NCBI GenBank assembly: GCA_035527455.1
Contig: DATLAN010000354.1
Span: forward strand, 1-19,690
Length of the DNA stretch: 19,690 nt
DNA from: DATLAN01 sp035527455
GTDB taxonomy: Bacteria; Planctomycetota; Planctomycetia; Pirellulales; Thermoguttaceae
Reading direction: 5' to 3'
Position numbers and translations under genes: made by a program. This document shows, one piece after another, positions 7,250 to 14,504 of the stretch (position 1 is the stretch's first letter; each line of letters opens with the position of its first letter). Under the pieces are notes generated by a model, which saw only the letters and a list, made by a program, of their open reading frames with translations, had not been told where the DNA came from and made no database searches.

Positions 7250-8011
7250 ATGACCAAACTCAGAGGTAGCTTGATGATGGTGCTGGTGGCGGTGGGGGCC
7301 ATGTTGGTGGCCGCTTCGGCCGAGGCCCAGCCGGGACGTGGCCCCGGAGGTCGCGGCCCAGGAGGTGGCGGGATGATGGGCAGCCCGGCGATGCTCTTGG
7401 GATCGGAGCAAATGCAGAAAGAGTTGGAGTTGGTGCCCGATCAGATCGCCAAACTCCAGGAACTCCGCGACAAGATGCGCGAGGAGTTCGGCAGCCTGTT
7501 TTCCGGCATGCGGGACATGACTCCGGAAGAGCGCGAAAAGAGAATGCAGGAGGTGCGAGACAAGATGCAGGCGGCCAGCGAGAAGCTGACCAAGCAGGTC
7601 GACGAGATACTACTGCCCCATCAGAGGGATCGCCTGGGGCAGATTCGCGTCCAAATGCTCGGTGGCAGGGCCTTGGGCGACGCGGAAGTAATCAAGGCCC
7701 TCAAGATCACCGAAGCACAGCAGGCGAAGTTGACGGCCATCGGCGAGAAAACCCGCACGAAAATGGAGGAGATGTTCTCCGGAATGCGCGACCTCGAGCC
7801 GGAGCAGCGGCGTGAGGCATTCGGCAAAATCCGCGAGGATATGACGAAGCTCCGCGAGGACGCCCAGAAGGAGGCCCAGGCGGTGCTCACGGCCGAGCAA
7901 ATCGAGAAGCTCAAGAAGCTTCAGGGCGAGAAGTTCGAGTTCCAGCGTCCCGAGTTCGGCGGCCAGCGAGGGCCGGGCCGTCCAGGTGGCGGACCTCCTC
8001 CCGCACCGTAA
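7250..8011 (+). CDS. Secreted Spy/CpxP-like (LTXXQ-type) helical protein with two similar halves
   Basis: The ATG at 7250 is chosen because AAAGGAG stands 8 bases upstream; an in-frame extension upstream lacks support. The product has 253 residues: signal peptide at about 1-27 (VAVGAMLVAASAEAQ), a Gly/Arg/Pro-rich patch, then long charged helices, and a Gly/Pro-rich tail. The helical part seems duplicated. SGMRDMTPEER near residue 85 and SGMRDLEPEQR near 177 are about 92 residues apart, and each half also has an alpha-helical LVPDQIAKL or ITEAQQAKL start. This fits periplasmic Spy/CpxP-like proteins, which act as ATP-independent chaperones or stress sensors in proteobacteria. In planctomycetes the role is unproven. 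A hairpin terminator follows at 8117. Confidence 0.75.
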   Translation: MTKLRGSLMMVLVAVGAMLVAASAEAQPGRGPGGRGPGGGGMMGSPAMLLGSEQMQKELELVPDQIAKLQELRDKMREEFGSLFSGMRDMTPEEREKRMQEVRDKMQAASEKLTKQVDEILLPHQRDRLGQIRVQMLGGRALGDAEVIKALKITEAQQAKLTAIGEKTRTKMEEMFSGMRDLEPEQRREAFGKIREDMTKLREDAQKEAQAVLTAEQIEKLKKLQGEKFEFQRPEFGGQRGPGRPGGGPPPAP

Positions 8012-8116
8012 GGCGTCTGCTAAGATAGAGCCCGGACAATCGAACGTCGAACGGATAACCGAATCCGTCCGTCGGATAGATTGCCTTCCGGGGATTTGCG
8101 GACATTTCGCTTGAGG

Positions 8117-8162
8117 CCCATCCCGGGGGCTGTGCGACGACCCCCGGGATGGGTTGCATTTT
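8117..8162 (+). terminator. Probable terminator after the Spy-like gene
   Basis: A perfect 13-base GC-rich stem (CCCATCCCGGGGG at 8117-8129, CCCCCGGGATGGG at 8141-8153) has an 11-base loop and is followed by TTGCATTTT, a weak T-rich tract. A second, smaller hairpin (8170-8177 with 8189-8196) lies just after it. Together they separate the Spy-like gene from the T2SS operon. Confidence 0.65.
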
Positions 8163-8299
8163 GACTCCGCCGCCGAAACCCGGTGGACTTCGGCGGTGTA
8201 TTGCGTTTATGGTGGAAGTATACGGGCAATTCCGTCAACGTCACCCGTCTCCGCCACACTGGCGACCCGGGGCGCCTCACACCAGGATCAGATCGGACC

Positions 8300-10021
8300 A
8301 TGGAAGCCGGCGAAATCTTATTGCGAAAAGGGCTCATCGATCGGCGGCAGTTGGAATTGTCGCGCAAGGCCCAGACCGACGGCACGCGGTTGGACCAGGC
8401 GGCCGTCGGCTTGGGTTTCCTCAGCGAAGAGGTTGCGCTGAAAGCCCTTGGTGAAGAGGTCGGGTTGGATTTCATCGACCTGGCCGAGACGCCCGTCGAT
8501 CTCTCGCTGCTGGCCAGATTTCCTCAGAAGTTCATCCACCGCGAGATGATGTTTCCCGTCCGGCAGCAGAACGGCAGCCTGATCGTGGCCACCAGCGACC
8601 CGTTCAATCTCTACCCGCTGGACGAGTTGAGCGTGGCGACCAAACTGACGGTCGTGCCGATGCTGGCGTCCCGTTCGGAGATCGACAAGCTGATCAAAAC
8701 GCACCTGGGCGTGGGCAGCGAAACGATCGAGGGGCTGCTGGCTCAGTCGGCCGACAGCCGGGTCGAACTCTTGGAGGAAATCGAGACCGACGGCAGCGAG
8801 CTTTCGGAGATGGCCCAGGAGCCGTCGGTCGTGCGGCTGGTCAACGAGATCCTCCTGGAGGCGATCGAGTTGCGGGCCAGCGACGTACACGTCGAGCCGC
8901 AGGCTTCCGGGCTGCATATCCGCTACCGGATCGACGGCGTGTTGCACCCGCAGCCCGTCCCGCCCGAAATCAGCCGCTTCCAGGCGGCCATCATCAGCCG
9001 CTTGAAGATCATGTCCCGGCTGAACATCGCCGAGCGACGCCTCCCGCAGGACGGCCGGATCGAGTTGCGGGTTGCCGGCCGCGAGGTCGACGTCCGCGTG
9101 TCGATCATCCCCATGATCCACGGCGAGGGGATCGTGCTGCGGTTGTTGGACAAGGGCGGCATGGATTTCACGCTCTCGAAGCTCGGCATGGAGGACGACC
9201 TCTACCGAACCTACCAGGAACTGATCCGGCTGCCGCACGGGATCATTCTCGTCACCGGTCCGACCGGCTCGGGCAAATCGACCACGCTGTACAGTTCGTT
9301 GCTCGAAATCCGCAGCAGCGAAACCAAGATCATCACCACCGAAGACCCGGTCGAATACCAGTTGGATGGCATCAACCAGATCCAGGTCCATCCCAAGATC
9401 GGGTTGACTTTCGCCAACACGCTACGGTCGATCCTCCGGCACGACCCGGACATCGTGCTGATCGGCGAAATCCGCGACCTGGAGACGGCCGAAAACGCGA
9501 TCCAGGCGTCGCTGACCGGACACCTGGTCTTCAGCACGCTGCACACCAACGACGCGGCCGGCGCCTACACCCGATTGGTCGACATGGGCGTGGAGCCCTT
9601 CCTGGTCTCCAGCACGGTCGAGGCGGTGATGGCCCAGCGACTGGTCCGCACGTTGTGTCGCCACTGCAAGGAACCGTACCGGCCGGAGGCCGGCGAACTG
9701 CCCAACGATTTTCCCTACAAGAAGATCGAGGAAGGCGTCTCCTTGTACCGTGCCGTGGGCTGCCGGAAGTGCCGCAACGTGGGCTACCGCGGACGCTTGG
9801 GATTGTTCGAGCTGATGGTCACCACCGAGAAGATCCGCCAACTCGCCCACGACCGGACCAGCACCTGGCGCATCGAGCAGCAAGCCATCAGCGAAGGCCT
9901 GAAAACCCTGCGGCTGGACGGCTGGCGCAAAGTCCTCTCCGGCCGAACCACGGTGGACGAAGTCGTTCGCGTGACCAAAGGAAACACGGTGGAAATGAGC
10001 AGAAGTAAGGATGAAGGATGA
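8300..10021 (+). CDS. gspE: Type II secretion ATPase GspE
   Basis: This 573-residue protein is the cytoplasmic ATPase that drives pseudopilus assembly. Visible landmarks are an N-terminal MshEN-type domain (about 1-150), Walker A GPTGSGKST at about 320-328, the Asp box SSETKIITTEDPVEY, Walker B DIVLIGEIRD at about 384-393, the His box TGHLVFSTLHTNDA, and a zinc-binding tetracysteine (C453, C456, C488, C491) typical of GspE/PilB. The ATG at 8300 begins the family N-terminus; no strong Shine-Dalgarno precedes it. PilB would be the main alternative, but the downstream GspG-K set favours type II secretion. Its last codons lie in the first heptamer array of the repeat at 10010-10172. It is the first gene of the operon. 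No clear promoter was found between 8163 and 8299. Confidence 0.93.
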   Translation: MEAGEILLRKGLIDRRQLELSRKAQTDGTRLDQAAVGLGFLSEEVALKALGEEVGLDFIDLAETPVDLSLLARFPQKFIHREMMFPVRQQNGSLIVATSDPFNLYPLDELSVATKLTVVPMLASRSEIDKLIKTHLGVGSETIEGLLAQSADSRVELLEEIETDGSELSEMAQEPSVVRLVNEILLEAIELRASDVHVEPQASGLHIRYRIDGVLHPQPVPPEISRFQAAIISRLKIMSRLNIAERRLPQDGRIELRVAGREVDVRVSIIPMIHGEGIVLRLLDKGGMDFTLSKLGMEDDLYRTYQELIRLPHGIILVTGPTGSGKSTTLYSSLLEIRSSETKIITTEDPVEYQLDGINQIQVHPKIGLTFANTLRSILRHDPDIVLIGEIRDLETAENAIQASLTGHLVFSTLHTNDAAGAYTRLVDMGVEPFLVSSTVEAVMAQRLVRTLCRHCKEPYRPEAGELPNDFPYKKIEEGVSLYRAVGCRKCRNVGYRGRLGLFELMVTTEKIRQLAHDRTSTWRIEQQAISEGLKTLRLDGWRKVLSGRTTVDEVVRVTKGNTVEMSRSKDEG

Positions 10022-10037
10022 ATTAGGAATTATGAAT
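10010..10037. repeat. Left heptamer array at the gspE/gspF junction
   Basis: Four tandem 7-base units (GATGAAG, GATGAAT, TAGGAAT, TATGAAT) start inside gspE and include its TGA stop. They are the reverse complement of the array at 10089-10172. Bases 10017-10037 pair with 10117-10137 at 20 of 21 positions. Confidence 0.85.
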
Positions 10038-10088
10038 GCGGAAGAATGGATAGCCGATCGACACCCTGAGATTTTTGCCGCCATATTC

Positions 10089-10172
10089 ATTCATCATTCC
10101 TGATTCATCATTCCTGATTCATCATTCCTAATTCATCATTCCTAATTCAGTATTCCTAATTCAGTATTCCTC
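10089..10172. repeat. Right heptamer array at the gspE/gspF junction
   Basis: Twelve tandem 7-base units fill the space up to two bases before the gspF ATG. They alternate ATTCATC or ATTCAGT with ATTCCTG, ATTCCTA or ATTCCTC, so the higher-order unit is 14 bases, repeated six times. The array occupies the place where a ribosome binding site would stand, and no Shine-Dalgarno is present. The 51-base spacer between the two arrays has no gene. Confidence 0.9.
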
Positions 10173-10174
10173 CC

Positions 10175-11377
10175 ATGCCCGAGTTCAGTTACGTTGCCCG
10201 TGATCAGGCCGGCCAGAAGGTCGCCGGCAATGTCGAGGCGTCCGGCGAGCGCGAGGCGCTGGCCACGCTGGCTTCTCGGGCGCTGTTTCCCGTCGAGGTG
10301 AACGTCAGCTCGCCGGTCGTGGAGGACAGCCGGGTCCGCCGGATCCCCGCCCAACTGATGGCCAACACCTACGGGCAATTGGCCGATCTGCTGCAAAGCG
10401 GCGTGCCGTTGTTGCGAGCGGTCGAGGTGATCCGGCAGCAGACCTCCCACGCTCGACTGGCCCACGTGCTCACCCAGGTGCAGCGGCATATCGAAGAAGG
10501 GTCCACGCTGGCCGAAGCCATGGCCCGCTTCGAACGCGTCTTCGGCGAGATGACCATCAGCATGGTCCGCGCCGGCGGGGAAGGCGGGTTTCTCGAAGAA
10601 GCCCTGTCGCGGGTCGCCGAGTTCACCGAAGCCCAGGAGGACCTCAAGAAGCGGACCATGGGCGCGGTCGCCTATCCGGCTTTTCTGGCCGTGGTGGGCA
10701 CGCTGGTCGTGATCGTGCTGGTCGTCTTCTTCGTGCCGAAATTCAGCGAGTTGTTCGGCCGGCTCGAAGAGCGCGGTGAATTGCCGATCCTCACCAAGGG
10801 CCTCTTGTGGCTGAGCGGTTCGTTGCGGATTTGGGGCCTGCCGCTGCTGGTCGCGTTGGGGGCAGTGGGCTGGTACGTCAAGCAGCGATTGGAGACCGCG
10901 CAGGGGCGACTCTGGCGCGACCGGCTCAAGCTGCGGTTCCCCGTGGCCGGCGCGATCTTCCTGCACCTGGCCGTCGCCCGATTCTGCCGCGTGCTGGGTA
11001 CGCTGCTTCGCAACGGCGTGCCGATCCTGCGGGCATTGACAATCTCCAGCGACGCTACGGCCAACCGGGTCCTGGCGGGGGCCATCCAGGACGCCACCGA
11101 AAACATCTCGGCCGGCCAGCCGCTGGCCGAACCGCTGGGCGACAGCAAGCAGTTTCCGCCCATGGTGATCGAGATGATCGCCGTGGCCGAGCAGGCGAAC
11201 AACCTCGAAAAGGTGCTCTTGGACATCGCCGACTCGCTGGAGCGGCGCACCTGGCGGCGGTTGGACGTGGCCGTGCGTTTGTTGGAGCCGGTCCTGCTGC
11301 TGATCCTGGCCGCCGTGGTATTGATGATCGTGATCGCCCTACTGTTACCCATCCTCAAGATGAGCACCACCATATGA
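10175..11377 (+). CDS. gspF: Type II secretion inner-membrane platform protein GspF
   Basis: This 400-residue protein starts MPEFSYVARDQAGQKV, the usual GspF/PilC opening. It has two copies of the T2SSF domain (about 69-191 and 271-392), each with the characteristic LLQSGVPLLRAVEVI or LLRNGVPILRALTIS helix. Membrane segments are visible at about 165-190, 222-236 and 372-394. The length matches the family. GspF anchors the ATPase GspE and the pseudopilins at the inner membrane. The start is fixed by the conserved N-terminus although the bases before it are only heptamer repeats. Translation may depend on mRNA from the operon, with no Shine-Dalgarno seen. Confidence 0.93.
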   Translation: MPEFSYVARDQAGQKVAGNVEASGEREALATLASRALFPVEVNVSSPVVEDSRVRRIPAQLMANTYGQLADLLQSGVPLLRAVEVIRQQTSHARLAHVLTQVQRHIEEGSTLAEAMARFERVFGEMTISMVRAGGEGGFLEEALSRVAEFTEAQEDLKKRTMGAVAYPAFLAVVGTLVVIVLVVFFVPKFSELFGRLEERGELPILTKGLLWLSGSLRIWGLPLLVALGAVGWYVKQRLETAQGRLWRDRLKLRFPVAGAIFLHLAVARFCRVLGTLLRNGVPILRALTISSDATANRVLAGAIQDATENISAGQPLAEPLGDSKQFPPMVIEMIAVAEQANNLEKVLLDIADSLERRTWRRLDVAVRLLEPVLLLILAAVVLMIVIALLLPILKMSTTI

Positions 11378-11380
11378 AGC

Positions 11381-11466
11381 CGCGACCGCCGGTCGCGCCG
11401 AAACCAAGAATTGTAGCCGTCTCGCTCCGCGAGACGAAGCTTCATCTCGCGGAGCGAGATGGCTAC
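11381..11466. repeat. Two palindromes at the gspF/gspG junction (MITE- or REP-like)
   Basis: Directly after the gspF stop lies CGCGACC-GCC-GGTCGCG (11381-11397). Then comes a 54-base near-perfect palindrome (11413-11466), whose outer arms of 22 bases (GTAGCC at one end, GGCTAC at the other) differ at one position. Each arm is itself a small palindrome (TCTCGC-TCC-GCGAGA). No transposase or target duplication is evident. It differs from the heptamer elements at the other junctions. There is no T-run, so I do not call it a terminator. Confidence 0.8.
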
Positions 11467-11520
11467 TTTAAGAGCGCCCAAACAACAACTCTCCAACCCA
11501 AACATAGAGGAGACCTTCCC

Positions 11521-11964
11521 ATGAAACCCCCTTCTCGCCGACGCCGACGCGGCGGCTTCACCCTGATGGAAGTGCTGCTGGTGCTGGTGATCCTGGTCGC
11601 CTTGGCCTCCATGGCGGTGCTGGCGTATGGACCCATTCAAAGGAAAGCCGATGCCAAGAACGCCAAGATCCAGGTGGCCACGTTGACCAGTGCGGTCGAT
11701 CTGTGGTACCAGGACTTCAAGAGTTACCCCGATCCGAACGAATGGACGATGCTCTTGACCGCCAATGATGTCCCCAGCGGCGTGAACGAAAGGAACTGGA
11801 ACGGTCCCTATCTCAAGACCGGCGTGCCTCCGGACCCGTGGGGCACCCCGTACCTCTTCAAGGCGCCGGGCAACTACAATCCTCGTTCGTTCGATATCTT
11901 CTCGGCCGGTCCCGATGGAACCGAGGGGACTGAAGACGACATCGGCAACTGGAACGTGGAGTAA
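11521..11964 (+). CDS. gspG: Major pseudopilin GspG
   Basis: This 147-residue prepilin starts at an ATG 8 bases after AGAGGAG; the frame is open far upstream, but the earlier part is only gspF antiframe and the palindrome. The leader (MKPPSRRRRRGG) is basic, and cleavage is expected after Gly12, leaving FTLMEVLLVLVILVAL with the conserved Glu5. The C-terminal half has the GspG hallmarks: WYQDFKSYPDP, DPWGTPYLFKAPG, SFDIFSAGPDG and a calcium-loop-like EGTEDDIGNWN. It forms the shaft of the pseudopilus that pushes substrates through the outer membrane. gspH follows after six bases. Confidence 0.95.
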   Translation: MKPPSRRRRRGGFTLMEVLLVLVILVALASMAVLAYGPIQRKADAKNAKIQVATLTSAVDLWYQDFKSYPDPNEWTMLLTANDVPSGVNERNWNGPYLKTGVPPDPWGTPYLFKAPGNYNPRSFDIFSAGPDGTEGTEDDIGNWNVE

Positions 11965-11970
11965 TCGCCC

Positions 11971-12600
11971 GTGACGCCCCGCCACCTCCACCGAACGGCC
12001 GCCGAACGCCGCGCGTTCACCTTGTTGGAGATCATGCTGACCCTCGGCATCATCGTTGCCGTGGCAGTCCTGGCGTGGCCGGCGCTGGATCGCGCGCTGA
12101 TTCGGCAGCGACTGCTGAAGGCGGCCGACCGGATTCGGGCCGAGTGGTGCGGGGCGCGCGTCGATGCGATGGAGTCCGGGCAGAATTACGTCTTTCGATA
12201 CGCGCCCGAGGGCGACCGGTTTCAGATCCGGCCTCAGGCCACCGAGGTGACGGGCGACCAGGAACTCTTCGGCGACGTGCTGGCCGACGTGCCCGGTGTG
12301 GGCGTCCCGTCCGGCCAGAACGCCGAAAAGCCGCCCAAGCTGCCCGAGGGCGTGGTCTTCCTCGCCGGAGAAACGGCGGCCGACACCCGGGCGGCGATGG
12401 CCGTTTCCGAAGGGGATCAAACCAACGCGTTGGCCTCGGGCTGGTCGAATCCGATCCTCTTCTATCCCGACGGCACCACGTCCACCGCCCGACTCGTTCT
12501 GAAGAACGAGCGGAACCGCTGCATCGAGTTGAACCTGCGTGGTCTGACGGGAACGGTGACCGTCGGCGAGATCTGCATGGTCGAGGAGTTGGCCCGGTGA
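11971..12600 (+). CDS. gspH: Minor pseudopilin GspH
   Basis: This 209-residue prepilin starts at a GTG, with GTGGAG about 9 bases upstream. The prepilin signature is RRAFTLLEIMLTLGIIVAVAV, with Glu at position 5 of the mature form. The residue before the cleavage point is Ala rather than the nearly invariant Gly. A beta-rich globular C-terminal part follows, as in GspH. GspH belongs to the tip or base complex of the pseudopilus. It lies 6 bases after gspG and its stop overlaps the gspI start, so the three are translated together. The assignment as H rather than another minor pseudopilin is from order and length. Confidence 0.82.
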   Translation: MTPRHLHRTAAERRAFTLLEIMLTLGIIVAVAVLAWPALDRALIRQRLLKAADRIRAEWCGARVDAMESGQNYVFRYAPEGDRFQIRPQATEVTGDQELFGDVLADVPGVGVPSGQNAEKPPKLPEGVVFLAGETAADTRAAMAVSEGDQTNALASGWSNPILFYPDGTTSTARLVLKNERNRCIELNLRGLTGTVTVGEICMVEELAR

Positions 12601-13070
12601 AGATCGATTGCCGACACGCGACGCCTTCGCCCCGATCCTCTCGCAGCGGCAGAGGCGGTTTCTCGTTGCTGGAAGTCATCCTCGCGTTGGCGATTTTCGC
12701 CGGGGTGTTGGCCGCCTTGGGCGAAGTGTCGCGGATCGGCATGCGCAACGCCGAGATCGCCCGCGACCTGACCAAGGCCCAGCTACTGTGCGAAAGCAAG
12801 ATGGCCGAGATCACGTCCGGCTATGCGGAGTCCACCCCGGTCGACAACCAGCCGCTGGAGACGGCCGACGCGTTTATTCGCGGCGAGATTCCCTGGGTTT
12901 ACTCGATTCAGCAAGAACCGTGTGCGGAAGAGGAAGGTCTGATCGTCGTGCGAGTCATCGTCAAGCAGGACCTGCCCCCGGAGAAACGCCCGGTCACGTT
13001 CGTGCTGGACCGCTGGTTGCTCGCCGAAGCGGTGGGGATGTCGGAGGAGGTGGCGGTGGAGGAAGAGTAG
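12597..13070 (+). CDS. gspI: Minor pseudopilin GspI
   Basis: This 157-residue prepilin starts at a GTG that overlaps the gspH TGA (GTGA, 4 bases) with GAGGAG 8 bases upstream, a clear sign of translational coupling. The leader is 21 residues and basic, ending RGG before FSLLEVILALAIFAGVLAAL. The following ARDLTKAQLLCESKMAEI resembles the GspI region A..LAQ..AE.KMAEL. GspI nucleates the minor pseudopilin complex with J and K. The stop is followed two bases later by a G-rich heptamer array. Confidence 0.9.
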   Translation: MKIDCRHATPSPRSSRSGRGGFSLLEVILALAIFAGVLAALGEVSRIGMRNAEIARDLTKAQLLCESKMAEITSGYAESTPVDNQPLETADAFIRGEIPWVYSIQQEPCAEEEGLIVVRVIVKQDLPPEKRPVTFVLDRWLLAEAVGMSEEVAVEEE

Positions 13071-13072
13071 GG

Positions 13073-13107
13073 ATTGGGGACTGGGGGCTGGGGGCTGGGG
13101 ACTGGGA
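13073..13107 (+). repeat. G-rich heptamer array after gspI (quadruplex-forming pattern)
   Basis: Five tandem units of the form (A/G)(C/T)TGGGG begin two bases after the gspI stop. The plus strand has G-runs of 4, 5, 5, 4 and 3 with loops of two or three bases, the textbook G-quadruplex pattern. The unit resembles the CCCCAGT-type short tandemly repeated repetitive sequences known in cyanobacteria. Bases 13077-13100 are the exact reverse complement of 13325-13348. Confidence 0.88.
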
Positions 13108-13143
13108 CTTCTGCGCGTGGTGAGAACAGGTATCGTGACACTC

Positions 13144-13172
13144 ACGTTTAGCGGGCGGGCTTGCCCGCCGTT
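13144..13172. repeat. 29-base palindromic repeat (copy 2) in the gspI/gspJ gap
   Basis: This is identical, in inverted orientation, to 4813-4841. It lies between the two heptamer arrays of the I/J junction and upstream of any likely gspJ start. Confidence 0.8.
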
Positions 13173-13226
13173 TGATTGCGGCTCTGCCGCGTTGAAATCT
13201 TAGATTACGGAATCGAGGTCTTGAAC

Positions 13227-14504
13227 GTGAGGACCCGTTTGTCGAGAACGTTGCCGAAACGAACGTCGCGAAGACGCGCCGCGCACTTCATCGTGCGCGG
13301 TCCGCACGGTCCGCAGTCCCCAAGCCCCAGCCCCCAGCCCCCAGTCCCTAGCCCCCAGTCCCTAGCCCCCAGCCCCCAGTCCCTAGCCCCTACCCCCCGT
13401 CGCCCCACCTGCGGCTTCACCCTCCTGGAAGTCGTCCTCGCCCTGTCGTTGGCGTCGTTGTTGCTGGTCGTCGTCGGTGCGTCGGTCGACTTTCACCTGC
13501 GGTTGTTGGACGCGGGCCGGACGGAGGTAGAAGAGGCCCAGCTTGCCCGCGCGTTGTTGCAGCGGATCGCCGACGATCTGCGCAGCGCCGTGCCGTACGA
13601 TCCGATCGACGCCGAGAAACTCCTCGAAGGCGTCGAGGGCGCCGCCGGCGAACTGGACGAACTGGGGGCCATGGCCGAGGAAGCGGGACTCGAGGCGGGA
13701 GAAGAAGTCGAAGCGGCGGAAGACGAACTTGCCAACATCGCCGACTCTTCGGAAACCCCGTCCGTGCCCGGGCTGTACGGCAACATCTACGAGTTGCGGG
13801 TCGACACCAGCCGGTTGCCGCGCCCGGATCAGTACGGCGGCATGCTCGTCGAAACCGGCGGCGCGCCCCTGGTCGACGTCGTCAGCGACGTGAAGACGGT
13901 GGCCTATTACGTCGAGGGCAACTCGATCGGCCGCGGCGCCATCGGGTCGGACGTTCCCCAAGGCCAGGCCGGGCTCTACCGTCGCGAGTCGGATCGAGCC
14001 ACGACCGCGTACGCCGCCGAACACGGGCTGCTGGCCAACCTCGAAAACGAACTCCTGCCGATCGCGCCCGAGGTGGCTTCCATCGAGTTCCTCTACTTCG
14101 ACGGCTCGGAAGTCGTCGAGGAATGGGACTCGATCGAACGCGGCGGGCTGCCGATGGCGGTCGAGATTACGCTGAAGATCATCCCCACGCGACTCCGCAA
14201 GACGATGGGCACGGCCTCGCAATTCGCCACGCAGCAACAAGGCACCATCTTCGAGGAAGACCTGCTCACCTATCGCCTGCTGGTCCACCTGCCGGCCGCC
14301 CAACCGACGTTCGAACAGGTCACCGAAGAAACCACGGAAGAGGACTCGGGCGAGACGACGGAAGAGACCACGGACGAGCCGGACGAAGGGGGCGACTCGG
14401 GCTCGCCGAGTGGAGGAGGGCCGGGCGGTGGAGGAGGGTCTGGCGGTGGTGGCGGAGGATCTGGCAGCGGAGGATCTGGCGGCGGAGGAGGACGTGGGCG
14501 ATGA
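13227..14504 (+). CDS. gspJ: Minor pseudopilin GspJ with long repeat-encoded leader and Gly-rich tail
   Basis: The prepilin signature TCGFTLLEVVLALSLASLLL (Gly then Phe at 13416) identifies a pseudopilin; order and size suggest GspJ. No start codon lies in the heptamer array 13314-13397 just before the signature, so the leader must include it. The GTG at 13227 is chosen because GAGG lies 8 bases upstream. Alternatives are TTG 13176, TTG 13221 and GTG 13293. The leader is then about 63 residues, with a basic start and a Pro/Ser/Gln-rich part made by the repeats. After the pilin helix there is an unusual acidic insert (about 13620-13745). The tail is Thr/Glu-rich, then almost pure Gly/Ser for about 35 residues. 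J works with I and K at the pseudopilus tip. Confidence 0.78.
   Translation: MRTRLSRTLPKRTSRRRAAHFIVRGPHGPQSPSPSPQPPVPSPQSLAPSPQSLAPTPRRPTCGFTLLEVVLALSLASLLLVVVGASVDFHLRLLDAGRTEVEEAQLARALLQRIADDLRSAVPYDPIDAEKLLEGVEGAAGELDELGAMAEEAGLEAGEEVEAAEDELANIADSSETPSVPGLYGNIYELRVDTSRLPRPDQYGGMLVETGGAPLVDVVSDVKTVAYYVEGNSIGRGAIGSDVPQGQAGLYRRESDRATTAYAAEHGLLANLENELLPIAPEVASIEFLYFDGSEVVEEWDSIERGGLPMAVEITLKIIPTRLRKTMGTASQFATQQQGTIFEEDLLTYRLLVHLPAAQPTFEQVTEETTEEDSGETTEETTDEPDEGGDSGSPSGGGPGGGGGSGGGGGGSGSGGSGGGGGRGR
13314..13397. repeat. C-rich heptamer array inside the gspJ leader
   Basis: Eleven tandem 7-base units (CAGTCCC, CAGCCCC or TAGCCCC, one CAAGCCC) plus a partial twelfth run from 13314 to 13397. They are the inverted counterpart of 13073-13107. 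They are read in the gspJ frame as a Pro/Ser/Gln/Leu/Ala-rich peptide that ends just before the prepilin cleavage site. Since 7 is not divisible by 3, gain or loss of one unit shifts gspJ out of frame. Confidence 0.88.

Noticed and set aside
8160..8224. TTGACT at about 8162 and TATACG at about 8219 as a promoter for gspE
   Set aside because: The two boxes are far from a 16-18 base spacing, and neither has a suitable partner.
10089..10172. Regular repeats that might be a CRISPR array
   Set aside because: Units are 7 or 14 bases with no unique spacers, and no cas genes are nearby.
10807..11520. Upstream extension of the gspG frame through gspF and the palindrome
   Set aside because: The extension is out of frame with gspF and has no homology; the ATG at 11521 with AGAGGAG gives a normal prepilin leader.
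10672..12420. Long minus-strand frame across gspF, gspG and gspH
   Set aside because: It is antisense to three well-recognised genes and has no domain; it is low-complexity Arg/Ser-rich in large part.
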